From Sipunculus nudus (taxonomy: Eukaryota > Annelida > Sipuncula > Golfingiida > Sipunculidae), in the NCBI GenBank assembly GCA_026874595.1, contig CM049306.1, forward strand, positions 46,688,019 to 46,752,018: DNA of 64,000 bases. The letters run 5' to 3'. The notes under the pieces are model-generated. The model was given only the letters and a program-made list of their open reading frames with translations, had not been told where the DNA came from and ran no database searches. The translations under genes and the position numbers were made by a program. This document shows positions 12,294 through 59,470 of the stretch, one piece after another. Every line of letters starts with the position of its first letter. The first letter of the stretch is position 1.

Positions 12294-13480
12294 GACAAGC
12301 AAATTTCCGGCCATAGGACCTTGTAGCATTCACTGACCATTATTGACTGCCTCAAATGAACCCATCAGCTGTAACAGTATGTAAACACCAAGCTGATAAT
12401 CGAGGCTTACATTTCACCCTAAGGGAATGTTCATACCATGAGAACATTTCTAATCATTATAGAAATATGATATTTACATAAAATACGAAAAAGATTCAAT
12501 TTTACATAATCCTTTAAAACTAGAGACATATCTGATGGCCCCTCTGGACGCTCTTAACTCAGATGGGTCTCCCCAAAATGTTTGCCTCAGCATCTTGGAC
12601 TCCTTAAATTTTCTTCCTATTGAAAGCCCTGATATAGCAGACTGTTGATAATTTTCAATTTTTTAAAAAATAATCTTCAGGTATTGAATTCTAGAAATCT
12701 TCATATTGCAAATTATAATTATTAATTAAAAATTCAAGACAATTTTTCATGTGATAAAATATATGGACCATTACTCATTTACATGTTTAAGATTTCATAA
12801 TGGCATTAAAATTTAAGACACCTTGTTATCAAGATTCCTGGCCATTAAGAATCCCCTTTTTTTTACAGAATTAAATGCAGGTGTGATGCAGCTATATTAA
12901 GTTTTTAACTGTAAATTGTAAAAGGTTTAATCTTATATTATGAATGCTATATTAGAACCATGATAGCAGGTACTTTAGTCATTATTTAAATGTTTTGAAT
13001 CTATTTGGTCATGAGAGGCTCAGAACTGTATCTATCAAGCAGTCTACAAAAGTGCAAAGTTTTCAATTTCTGCTGAGCACTGTGACCCACAGGTCCTTTC
13101 TGAAGTCATGTAACGCAGTACAAAATTCTTTGTTATATTATACAAAGGTTTAGCAATCCGTTGATCTAATTTGGTTTAAAAAATGTACATATTATCTGGA
13201 AATCAACGGGCGACCGGCCTATCCACATCACAACATCCATGCATAAGACTGCTGACGATGACGCAACTCCGGCTACTGTAAAGGAAAACTTCCTGGTTGG
13301 AGAGAAAGTCCCTACACGTGATCTAACAACAAATGACAGTTTAATCTGTCAACCACATTGAATTACCTTACCTAAATGCTCCCATCCCCCGTTGTAGTCT
13401 ATGATTTCTTTTAGTTGTCGTCGTTTGATGAGTGGAATTTCATGAACATAAAACGGCCGTCCTTTCTTAGGTGGCATCAT
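1830..13480 (-). CDS. IRAK/Pelle-family interleukin-1 receptor-associated kinase, N-terminal part (six exons, 3' end outside window)
   Basis: Six exons join in consistent phase: 13480-13372, 10452-10267, 8041-7979, 3857-3778, 3227-2963 and 2014-1830. They give 296 codons without a stop. Residues about 9-98 form a death domain of the IRAK type, with GGWEHL and GHSPTDK positions like those of IRAK4. Residues about 99-250 are a Pro/Ser/Gln-rich linker. From about 253 the kinase domain begins, with FTYEEITEATKDF, a glycine loop LGSGAFGKVYKG (272-282) and the ATP-binding lysine in FAIKCF (Lys292). In animals such proteins are recruited by MyD88 to Toll and IL-1 receptors in the cytoplasm and signal to NF-kB. 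The catalytic loop and activation segment are beyond the left edge. IRAK4-like and IRAK1-like cannot be separated with what is present: the death domain looks IRAK4-like, but the linker is longer than in IRAK4. An alternative in-frame ATG lies at 13516, twelve codons upstream. Confidence 0.85.
2616..2889. mobile_element. MITE, AGGTATGGTTCTCAGGCAC family, copy 1
   Basis: The ends read AGGTATGCTTCTCAGG and GTGCCTGAGAACCATACCT, an imperfect terminal inverted repeat. The interior shares GTATGTTTGGATAAAAATGT and AAAAGCACTAC with two more copies at 16478-16735 and 43732-44071. It has no coding sequence and includes a 16-base poly-G run near 2837. It lies in the IRAK intron 5, between exons 6 and 5. 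Confidence 0.7.
2963..3227 (-). CDS. IRAK-like exon 5 (Ser/Pro/Gln-rich linker)
   Basis: Codes for 88 residues, including QDTWSQPSISAAPQPSRYPA and NSHLTFNNTFSDSSRTSNYV. It is low in hydrophobic residues and probably disordered, like the ProST/linker region of IRAK proteins. Donor GTGAGG, phase 1. A four-copy minisatellite lies in the intron just upstream of it (3273-3423). Confidence 0.75.
3273..3423. repeat. 36-38-bp minisatellite, four copies
   Basis: The unit CATAAAAGTATTTATGGTAC plus AAAAGGGAAACAAGG repeats four times with small length differences, in the intron upstream of kinase exon 5. Non-coding. Confidence 0.85.
3778..3857 (-). CDS. IRAK-like exon 4 (proline-rich linker)
   Basis: An 80-base exon after TTTTCAG and before GTAAAT, coding for MGRLGHEVPYNKPAPQPNPP and a few more residues. 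It brings the reading phase to 0, as exon 5 requires. The proline-rich composition fits the linker between death and kinase domains. Confidence 0.65.
3858..7978. other. IRAK-like intron 3, no gene seen
   Basis: A 4.1-kb AT-rich intron between exons 3 and 4. Apart from the TIR element at 5507-6070 I see no coding exon, RNA gene or long repeat. Short open frames at 6015-6200, 6911-7096 and 7190-7438 resemble no family. Confidence 0.5.
5507..6070. mobile_element. MITE with TAGTCCGTTTCACC ends and TA target duplication
   Basis: The left end TAGTCCGTTTCACCACC and the right end (read inverted) TAGTCTGTTTCATCCCC continue into a shared GTCCACCTGTTTTTTG, giving about 40 bp of imperfect inverted repeat. 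TA flanks both sides. Inside, a 27-bp unit containing GTTTTTTGTTGATGATTTTC is tandemly doubled near 5537-5590. The same TIR bounds the larger element at 47205-50363, so this is probably a deletion derivative of that family. Confidence 0.75.
7979..8041 (-). CDS. IRAK-like exon 3 (acidic linker)
   Basis: A 63-base exon between ATTTCAG and GTATCA, coding for DPELQRHLQGEEDPDLDHIA. Phase 1 at both ends agrees with exons 2 and 4. It is too short to be noticed as an open frame; it was found by phase and splice-site matching. Confidence 0.7.
8262..9517 (+). mobile_element. solo LTR, 1256 bp
   Basis: Begins TGTCACGAGAGG and ends GGGGTGTGACA, so the outer six bases are a perfect TGTCAC/GTGACA inverted pair. 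Flanks are ATGGT and AAGGT, a near-perfect 5-bp target duplication. A TATATAAG box lies near 8648 and AATAAA near 9156, both plus-oriented. It splits an older repeat: the TTTCAGCTGATTTGAC... piece to its left continues as AAGGTCACCATTTTTC on its right. No internal retrotransposon sequence follows, so only the LTR remains. Confidence 0.7.
9518..10000. repeat. degenerate intronic repeat with TTGACCTTGAAG motifs
   Basis: Two diverged units containing GATTTGACCTTGAAGATGAAGG and TTTGACCTTGAAGATCCAGG with 'caccatttt/caccgtattttt' tails. They are the continuation of the repeat that the solo LTR interrupts. Non-coding. Confidence 0.55.
10267..10452 (-). CDS. IRAK-like exon 2 (death domain C-terminal half)
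   Basis: A TTTTCAG acceptor and a GTAATA donor bound 62 codons that begin VENLDGFSLTHLNHLK and end AAEVIQDL. The exon joins exon 1 through a split valine codon. An antisense open frame overlaps it and is only a shadow. Confidence 0.85.
11631..12014. mobile_element. short TIR element, TGTCCCCC...GGGGGACA, copy X
   Basis: Terminal TGTCCCCC/GGGGGACA inverted repeats bound about 380 bp of non-coding sequence. It is related, in opposite orientation, to copy Y at 45931-46258: both contain GACATTGATTTGGATTTGTC-like and TCTGTCAGGTTTTCAT strings near one end. Target duplication is not clear. Confidence 0.6.
12229..12291. repeat. TA microsatellite
   Basis: About 60 bases of alternating TA with one AAA interruption, in IRAK intron 1. 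Confidence 0.95.
13372..13480 (-). CDS. IRAK-like exon 1 (start codon, death domain N-terminus)
   Basis: Codes for MMPPKKGRPFYVHEIPLIKR and on to GGWEHL, the first helices of the death domain. The donor is GTAAGG, leaving phase 1. Two adjacent ATGs (13480, 13477) can start translation, and a third in-frame ATG sits at 13516 with no stop between. The first kinase-gene intron that follows is 2.9 kb and full of repeats. Confidence 0.8.
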
Positions 13481-14124
13481 GCTTATTAGTGTTTGACAGG
13501 GGTAATTCCGGTGCATAATAGATTGGTCCCAGCAGCATAAACTGAATTCAAATAAGCGAACCAGTCTATTATACAAATATTTATTTATCTATTTAAGCAG
13601 CAGAACTGGTCACGAATTTGTTATTCTCCCTAAAATATGTATATTAAACATTTTAAAAATAAATTCTAATAATTATGAAAATAAATTACAAGGCTGATCT
13701 CCGTTTTGGTATGATTCAAATAATACAATGTTTGTTGGAAAGCTACCTTTTTCCATTACACCAGCACATGTGACCTCTGACCTCAGGGAATTTCCAAGAC
13801 TTTTTGACATGACCTGAAATGGACCTGTCAAGCTGTTCGCAGGTCCAGCTGAGAAGACAGGTCATATCGTTTAAACATAGACAGGTCTACTGCAGGTAAA
13901 AGTTGAATATCATCATATAACAATCGTTTATAACTGGTTCTCCTCATAGATTCTGCAACCGAAGGACTATTTATTTCGGAGAACCGTCTTCCACATGTGC
14001 AGTGTGATACAACACGCATGAATTGTTGCATCAACACTGTCCATGATAAAAGAGACACTGTGCGAGAACATGTCATTGTACACACCGATGTTGTAAACAG
14101 ACACTTGGCTTGGCTTCAAGGGCA
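13481..14124. promoter_or_regulatory. candidate bidirectional promoter with a DR1 nuclear-receptor motif
   Basis: The 644 bases between the two start codons must hold both promoters and both 5' UTRs if neither gene has an upstream non-coding exon. TGACCTCTGACCT at 13771-13783 is, on the minus strand, AGGTCA-G-AGGTCA: a perfect direct repeat with one-base spacing (DR1). Such sites bind RXR heterodimers, HNF4 and COUP-TF. Further single half-sites lie at 13810-13815 (TGACCT) and 13859-13864 (AGGTCA). There is no clear TATA box at a fixed distance for either gene. An antisense open frame at 13828-14085 is not conserved-looking and is treated as chance. Confidence 0.5.
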
Positions 14125-51431
<37,307 letters not shown>

Positions 51432-51847
51432 ACCAGTCCTTGTGAGATTGTATATTTTCTGACCTGTACATTTTTCAAGCATTTTGTATGTATATAAAAG
51501 AGCACTGGTAAATAGAATGGGCATTTTGATGTACTTTTGTACTTTTAGCTTTAGCTAAGCTGACTTTAAGTAAGCTGAGTGGTAAAATCACCATATTTTT
51601 GTTTTCTGTTAGTCTAATAATAAGGCTTGTTAAGGTTATAAACTTTACTATTTAGGATTTGCCACAAGTATGTATTTTCACCATAAAGGAAGCTAGATCA
51701 ATGTAACTAACAAAAATGTGTATAATTGCTACAAGTGGAACACATGAATCTCAAAATATCTACTTACAGACATGTTGATATTGATCATGATCTGTTACTG
51801 TTGATCAAAGATATTTATAACTTTGGCAGTTACTTTAAACTATGAAA

Positions 51848-51853
51848 AATAAA
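51848..51853 (+). terminator. candidate polyadenylation signal of the dehydrogenase gene
   Basis: AATAAA, the first after the stop codon, 417 bases downstream. Later signals could also be used. Confidence 0.45.
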
Positions 51854-52342
51854 AGCTACATTTAATGCACAGCCCACAAATTATATATGACTTTGTTGCT
51901 TGCCATTTTCTCACATGTAGTATTGCAATAGACCTCTTGCAACACTAGCGACACCTGTTTGTGTTAACTGACATGGAAGTCCCTTACTATGACATAGATA
52001 TTATATTTTGTGACTACTCTTATGATTTAACTTTATATACCACTCTAATGTTTAATGGTGCAGTCTTATCTAGGTTGTATTTGATTTCATTTTATGAAAC
52101 AGGATACTGGATGAGAACACAACGAAGAAATGGTATGCTCAGTGTGAAGGCTGGTTTAAGAGGTTATTCTCTTTCACATCTTGTCATATCTGCTATATAC
52201 AGACTGACTCTTCTAATGAATCCTGAAAATGTTACATGTATAATATGTAATGTTGTAAAACTAACTTTTTTTATATGCCCATGTGTGACAGAACATACTA
52301 TGGTATACCCACTGTCTATCCTTCTACCGTTCAAACGTTAAC

Positions 52343-52740
52343 TTTTAGTGTCACACTGATAACTTACCGAGGTATCGAGGGATTTTCATGAAGCTCACCA
52401 TAACCAATATATTATTTTGCTCGAGTTCGATTATTGACAAAATCCACACATATTTAATGACGTCATAGGTCGCTAGACTACTTTGTAATGTCGCCGTGAT
52501 AACTTACTAAGAATAAGATGGATTTTGATAAAACTCAAGAGAAATATATTAATCAGTTTAATATCTCACCTAAATTCTATTTCAAACAAAATCTAGGCAT
52601 ATTTAATGAGGTGAGAGCTCACTTATAGAGTTTCTCACCTGTATTACATTCTCTGAAATATTTGCGCATATTTGATGAGGTCATGTATCACCAGATACAC
52701 AATGGGCATATTATGCACCATTTTCAGTGCTCTTGTTGTC
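52343..52740. repeat. degenerate tandem repeat of ~115-145 bp, three units
   Basis: Strings such as GTGATAACTTAC, GGATTTTGATAAAACTC and CATATTTAATGA(CG/GGT) recur in order. The third unit is the most diverged. Non-coding. Confidence 0.5.
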
Positions 52741-53618
52741 TTTTATTATAATATACTGTTGTTGGCTTTTTGTTTGCTAGGGTTCCCAGTTTGTAATATT
52801 TGCCAAAGGGAAATAATCACGAAAATAAAACCTTTGTGAATGAGACACAGGTGAAGATTTGTTTATACTCTAGCCTGGCAGGGCCAATATTTTGATGTTA
52901 TTAATATTAACTGATATTATATCATATATATAAGACAAATTTGATGGTATGAAGAATATGAAATCTTTTATATTATATACCTATAATGAACAAGACTTTT
53001 CACTTGTTTGAACTTCCCTGTGTTTTTCGCAAAATGTAAAGATTTTGCTAAAATTAAATAATTCATAAACTAAAGGATGTACTATGTATGTGTTGTGCAT
53101 TTGCTAAAATAAAACCCTCAGAAACCACTGAAAAGTTCAAAATCACAAATTTTTAACCTTTACAAATATGAGGCCAGCCACAGTATATAAATGTATGTTA
53201 TCGCCTAATTAGGAACAAACAATAAGAATTTTAAGATGAATGTCATGACCCATGGGCCCATAGTGATTACTTGGCACATATGCTGGTATATTGTGATATT
53301 CAATTAAGGTAAGGGCAAGGTGTTGTTGATAAAAGGTCATTTACTTGCTTCAAAAGCTAAATGATGTTAAATACATGTTCCTAAAATTTCTTTATGCACT
53401 TAAGTATATGTACATATCATGAATAAATCATGTAAATTTGAGGGTAGCTTTTAAGAGTAGGTTAGGCCTTGTGCTTATTGGATGTATATAATACTGTGCA
53501 TTTATGCCAAAGTATGACTATTTTGTATTAATATAAAATTTTATATAAACTTTGACAGAATCAGTATTGTTGCACTTTGTTTAAATACTGACAGCACATC
53601 AGCCCCCTGCGTACCCGG

Positions 53619-53654
53619 CACCCTGTGTGCATAAGCCCTTGTGCATGCAGGGTG
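53619..53654. repeat. 36-bp palindrome
   Basis: CACCCTGTGTGCATAAG and CTTGTGCATGCAGGGTG pair as an imperfect hairpin with a very short loop. It stands alone in intergenic DNA. Confidence 0.6.
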
Positions 53655-56586
53655 TAAGCAAAATGTAACATCATGGGCTGCTGGCTGTACCACTCTGGGC
53701 TTGTTGCATGGTGACCCTGTCCAATTTTGATGCAGACAGGATTATGGCTACGATAAAATGACTGGTTAAAGAAGAGGGAACAAAGTGAAAGCGTAATATG
53801 GCCTTTTATTTAATAAGTGCACTGTTGTTCTTTTCTCAGGCTTTGCTGAAAAATGTATCTGCCACTCTACCTGATGTTACAGGTAGCATCATATTGACCC
53901 TCACACATTACAACCAGATTACTGGCCTGCCAGAGTGTCTTTACACATAGGTCTTGGGAACGCATTATATGCCCTATGATGATGCAAATATTTTCATCAT
54001 TTTTTACTATGCCTCATGGCCTACAGGTACATTGTCAATTAACATAAACCAGGCTAATCATTGGCATTTTTTGTCTTCTTTCTAATAACACCAAACATGA
54101 GGGAGAAAAGTTCTGTCTTAACTCAGCATATTGGTAAACCCCTCAGCTTGTTTGTTGAATTTATGACTGCATGAACACAATCATGGCTCGCACAGGTTAC
54201 AGGACACAGGCATTTTGCAGGAGACACAGGAAATGACTCGTTACCATAGAGACTGAGTTTCAGTTTGGCTTGTGAGTTCACATGTATTCTCTTGTGTTAA
54301 ATAATCATCTGAAGCATAATGTAAGGATTATGGGTGGTTTTACCACAGTATGAATGCAACATGATAGAACACCACTGCAATGCATTCCTCGATATTGCTT
54401 GTATCACGACTCCAGTGGCTTACCAGCCCAGTTATCACTGCCTACCGAGTCAGGTTGTCACGGCTAGGGAGCAGGTGGAATCAGCATCAGCCATACTACC
54501 TTCCTTTCAACCCCTCACATTAATTATTATTAATTAATATTAATATTAATTATCAAGATTATTGTTTACACAAGGTCATAAAGATCTCTGCATATTTTCC
54601 AGATCACACTGTCAGTCATTTTCCATGCTGAGTAATGGCCAAAGGATGCCTTGTTTATAAAACATTTATTTAAATATTTTGATTATAAATCACAAGCTGT
54701 TCAAACATAATGAATATATTTATAAGAAAAATAAAAGTATTATTATATCAGTGTTTGCCAAAAGTTTGCCTTTGTAATTCCCAATGGGGAATTCAGTATA
54801 TTCAGCTTTTTTTCAAAGACCTCTGTGGTATGTGACCTGTTTTATTTATCCACATGTGCCTGTTAACCCTTGTCATAAAATGTATGCAACATATTGTGCC
54901 ACTGCTTCTGAGATATGCAACCCTTTCTTAATTCAATTGATGCATGTGTTTGTATGTTTTCAATGTTTTTTATCACTGAAGTTATATAAGAATATAGATA
55001 CGGTCTCTGTGTCATACTGCCCCTGTACTCATCTGAGCTTAAGCCAATGCAATTTCTGTTGACCTTCAAAGACCTAGATAAATCTTATGGAATGCTTGGT
55101 TATCTTAAAAAAGTACCATGATTACTTGTAAGCGTCATCCGGTGTTTGTACTCAGAACAACTTGTTAACATTTTTTTTTACCAGTGAGCAAACTTGGAAA
55201 GGGTTATTATTCACGGCAGTCTAATTCTTGCCATCAAGATTTGTATTTAATCTGTGTTTAAGAGGACATTTATACAAAATTAAAACTGCAATCAGAGCCT
55301 ACATGTGTGCCTCCACCAGGATCCTAATCAAATTTTCTTGTGTTCTACACGTAATATATGGTATTCAGATATCCAGATTACCTCCAAAATGGAATGAACT
55401 GTTCTCTGAGTATAGCTGCTCACAGACAAACCAGAAAAACAGTGTTGTAGTTGAGTCACAGTTCTCCCAGGCAAAGACTGAGTCTTGGTCACACCCTCCC
55501 AGGCCAAGACGAAGGCCGGGTCACCACCAACCAAGTCAGTCTATACAACTAGGATTCATTGTCTGAATTCTGGTATGAGTCATAGCTCATTAGGCCATTA
55601 TATTTGTTCAATTAAGTTTCTCAAACGAAGCTGCAAATTTTAAGAGCAGAAAGAAAGGGACATTACATTCAGAACATATGTATACATTAACAGGTCAAAC
55701 TGTAGCAGCCTCAAGTGCGGCGTCGGCCCACGTCAAAAAGGCTAGAGGCCAAGTCATTGTCTTCTAAGGCTGAGGCTAGTGGAACTTGGTCTTGAGCCCT
55801 CCAACACTGTAGAGAAATAAGGTAAATACAATACCTTTCCACCTGAGAGGGGCAGGATCGCTCAAAGAGAATTTTTGTTCACTGGTGTCTCACCAGATGG
55901 CTCTGCTTATCAACTGCTGTAAGTTTCACCGTTGTAAGGTGACGTTAAATTGTTGCCTATTGGTCAACTATTGCTGTATATAGTCAAAAGTAAATTTTGT
56001 CATCCTTCCTTGGCATACACCCATGCTGTTCAGTGAAGTTCCTGAGTTGTTGGGGTTTTGTTATGGTGAATAACTAACTGTATGTATCTTTTAGGAGAAA
56101 AATGTGTAAATTTGCATTCACCACAGGTGAACAGGAATGTCATGTATTAATGAATTTATAATTTGATATGTCCAAGCAACATATAATTGGTGTCTGTGAT
56201 TTCTTATTTGAATTTAATGGTGGTTTTCCAATAAGAGGTCACAGTATTTGGTAACTACTATCAGATTTAAACCTGGTAGTCTGCAAGATTCTTGATTTTA
56301 TTTCACATTATATATGACTGTTTGTTAGAGACTGATGCCGTTTGCTACTGCCAAAGAGGCTGTTTCATTTAGACTTTATAGTATATATTTATCAAGGTTT
56401 AATGAATGTAGCACTAGATCTGAAGTGATGCATGGTATTATCATCAGTGAATCTCCAGGTTTACATCTGTTTACAATTATATACCCAGCATGAGGAATTT
56501 ATCACTGTGGTGGTCATTTATAAAAATGTCAGTTCACGTGTAAAGTAAAATAATTCCTACATGAAAACTGGAGACTAACTGATATA

Positions 56587-56762
56587 CAGTGAAACATCTC
56601 TGGACCCTGGCAAATTAATTTTTCATTTTGTATAAGAGAGGTGCCAGTGCCTGGTAATAGAGGGATTACATACCTCTGAGTTTACTTTACATGAGACTGC
56701 TTCAGGTTTTCTTTATTGAGGGTGTTCATTATAGAGAGGAGCCATAAGGAAAGGTTTTACTG
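56587..56762. mobile_element. 176-bp MITE, CAGTGAAAC ends, TA target
   Basis: CAGTGAAACATCTCT and, inverted, CAGTAAAACCTTTCC, flanked by TA at both sides. Interior phrases such as TTCATTATAGAGAGG are common in pogo-type MITEs. Non-coding. Confidence 0.65.
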
Positions 56763-56993
56763 TATTAAATGTATTCCTTATATGATCAATATGTAGTTTC
56801 ATTTCACTGATACTGGTGTGACAGAATTTATCCACTTACAGGTGGGATAATCATAAAAGGATGATCTAAGGAAAAAAGGGAATAATAAAAATGTAACTGA
56901 TAGTTTCAAGTATTTTAACTCAACACAATGTCTAAATGGCTGTGAATACTGGTATGCGAGTTCTGTTGTTTTTTAAGTGTACACAGCATTATG

Positions 56994-57064
56994 TTTGTTT
57001 TAATCTTTGTATAGTGATCACATTTTAATTTGTTTTAATCTTTGTATAGTGATCACATTTTAAT
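56994..57064. repeat. 35-bp exact tandem duplication
   Basis: TTTGTTTTAATCTTTGTATA and the next 15 bases occur twice without change, so the event is recent or an assembly artefact. Confidence 0.95.
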
Positions 57065-59470
57065 GAGTTGTATGTATTTGTTATCTGATGCAACATTCTT
57101 ATGTTCTCATGATTGTTTCTTTTATTTTAGCTTTCCTTTGTTATTTTAGAATATTTGTTACTTAAAATGTTTCATACGAAACAAAACTATAATATTAATT
57201 TAATTTTAAAGTGTGCAGCTCAGTTAGATAATAACCAAGTAAGAACTCTGTCACACTTTCCAAACTGTGTGTCACAATTCATCAACTTGATGGTTGCATC
57301 ACAGGTATACTCTGCCCACCTGAACAAGATGGCTTCAATTGACCTATCCTTGAACTCTATGTGACCTTAATCGCATATTCATTCAATGAATAATCATAAG
57401 CATTGGACAAACGAGCAACCAATTAGGTGACTGTAAACACTGTAAACTATCAATCATCCGACAAAACGAAATTTGCATAATTTGACAGAGCTCTGTCAAA
57501 CAGAACACATGTAGTCTGTACCAATACCAATGTCCGCATGTTTTCTGGGATTTTTTTTTATACAAAGGAGACAGTATAAAAACTACTAGGCTATAGGTTG
57601 CAGTAGCCATTCCTCCCGACTACTGAGTAATTAATGTCTTACTTGGCACGTAATTCGTATGAGACAGATTATCCAAAATATTGCAAGACAGGTCACAATG
57701 ACTGCAATATATTAAACAATGGAGGGCAGTGATGCCTGTGATAAGCAGATCTAGCTACCATGGGCATGGAAGACCTTCTGTGTAGGAGCATTTTGGGGGG
57801 CTCATTATAATAATTAGGTTTAAAAGGCGGAGCATTTAGGCTGTGGTGGATAGGTCAATTAGTTCACAACTGCTGATCATTAATTCACACTTCTGGTCCT
57901 TCTCATACTGATGCATGCTGACAGTTATGGCCAGTCATACATCACATGTTTTGTAAACTTGCTGATCAGTCCCATTAATGAGACTAGACCTTATTCACTA
58001 GATTGAACCCAAAACCATACCTTGTAAACTATTTTGGAAATGCAATAAATAGATATGTTAGAAGAGTATTTTTACAACATTGCAATGTTACTGATTAAGG
58101 TGAAGGTCATTAGTTACATGCACAAAAACCTACATTCATAAGCTGCTGATTCATTTTTTAGTGCATAAATATGCAAAAAAAATTTAATTTCAAAACTATG
58201 TCGGCAACCCATGGCAGATGCCATGTTACTTTAAGATTCAAATACTTGTATCATATCATACAGTGTACTTTACTTCCTGTCAAAAAAGGTAATAAATAAA
58301 GCCCTGAAATATGGAATAAAATATTTAAAATATAATACATTCTGTATGCTAAGACAGCACAGAGCATGGCTTTTAAACCAATGGATTTATATTCACTGGC
58401 AGTTACTGTCAAGACAATGCTTTGCCATGAAGTATTTAACAAAATTGTGATAACTGTAGAAGTATTAAAGTAAAGGATGAAAACCATAATCGTTTACATG
58501 GATACAAAGTCATTTATCATTTTGTACTTTTGCATTTTTGTTGTCAGACCAGTTTTTAGTAAGGAAGCACTTGAGGTATTTGTGTACCACAGCGGTTGTT
58601 TTGTCGATCCAGTACTGTATAGCATCAAAATGTAAACATGAAGTGCACACAACAAAAATATTTTATAAATAAATTTTTCTATGGAATCACTGCAGCTAGG
58701 TTTCACAGATTAAATATTTTTGGGTAATTATTCCTCTTTCCTACAAAGAACCATTGTGTATTTCCATTCATACAGATGCCATTTAAAACCTGATTTTACG
58801 TTTTGTAAGTAATGTTTGCCATTTCAAGAATTGTTGCAAATTATTTAATTTTTTTGCAAGCTGACAACTTTTACATATTTTGTCACAACCTGTACATTTT
58901 CCATGAAAAAATTACTTGTTGACTTTTAACTTTTTGTCCCGAAGTACAAAGATCAAACAACTTTTCTGGTGTGGCCTTACAAGGCAAATGCATACACATG
59001 CACATATTATGTAATTTCTGTGATGAAACTTGCAGTAAAAAAGGTTTGTATGGACATCCTAACTTCATATTTGCTATGTTATATGTCAGGTTTAAGGCCT
59101 TGGCTTAATCTTTTGACTCAATAAACATTCTTCAGTTAAATTTGTCTTGTTGATATTTTCAGAGTAAGAGGTCTTTATAATTTATATATAATTTACCAAC
59201 TTATGATCCGGGCATCTTTCTTATATGTTATATCCTTAAAGCTGCTTGAATTTAGCCTAACAACAATATGTGCACTGTAATTTTCTGAAATCATTAACAC
59301 ATCCATTCTGTCATCTGATCCTCCTACATTTACATATCCCTAAAGCAATCTGATCTTCTGACATTTAAATATATGCCATCTGATCCTCCGACATTAGCAT
59401 ATCCCTTCAGTCATCTGTACCTCCTGTATTTACATGTCCCTTCAGCCTTCTGACATTTTCCTACATAACA

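Larger units (their letters stand above)
11090..13103. repeat. degenerate AGCTCAG-type element, 3' part
   Basis: Segments match the interior of the element at 27161-35970: 'gaaattttgcatacagttag', 'ttacacttcac', 'gaccatgtcgtatataatcaagc'. A diverged end reads CTGCTGAGCACTGTGACCCACAGGTCC near 13071-13103. It is interrupted by the TGTCCCCC element at 11631-12014 and by a TA microsatellite. It lies in IRAK intron 1. Confidence 0.5.
51854..59300. other. intergenic, no gene seen
   Basis: AT-rich sequence with short open frames of chance type, the longest at 51961-52341 (126 codons, no resemblance to a family). It contains a degenerate ~120-bp tandem repeat (52343-52740), a palindrome (53619-53654), a MITE (56587-56762) and a 35-bp duplication (56994-57064). 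Confidence 0.6.

Noticed and set aside
13828-14085. 85-codon minus-strand frame in the shared promoter
   Set aside because: It overlaps the probable 5' UTRs, does not join the IRAK exon in a sensible way, and has no family features.
51961-52341. 126-codon frame downstream of the dehydrogenase gene
   Set aside because: The longest frame in the intergenic region, but the composition is that of AT-rich non-coding DNA, with no recognisable domain or splice partners.
55228-55566. 112-codon plus-strand frame with a Pro/Arg-rich end
   Set aside because: No splice partners, no domain, and an antisense frame of similar length. Treated as chance.
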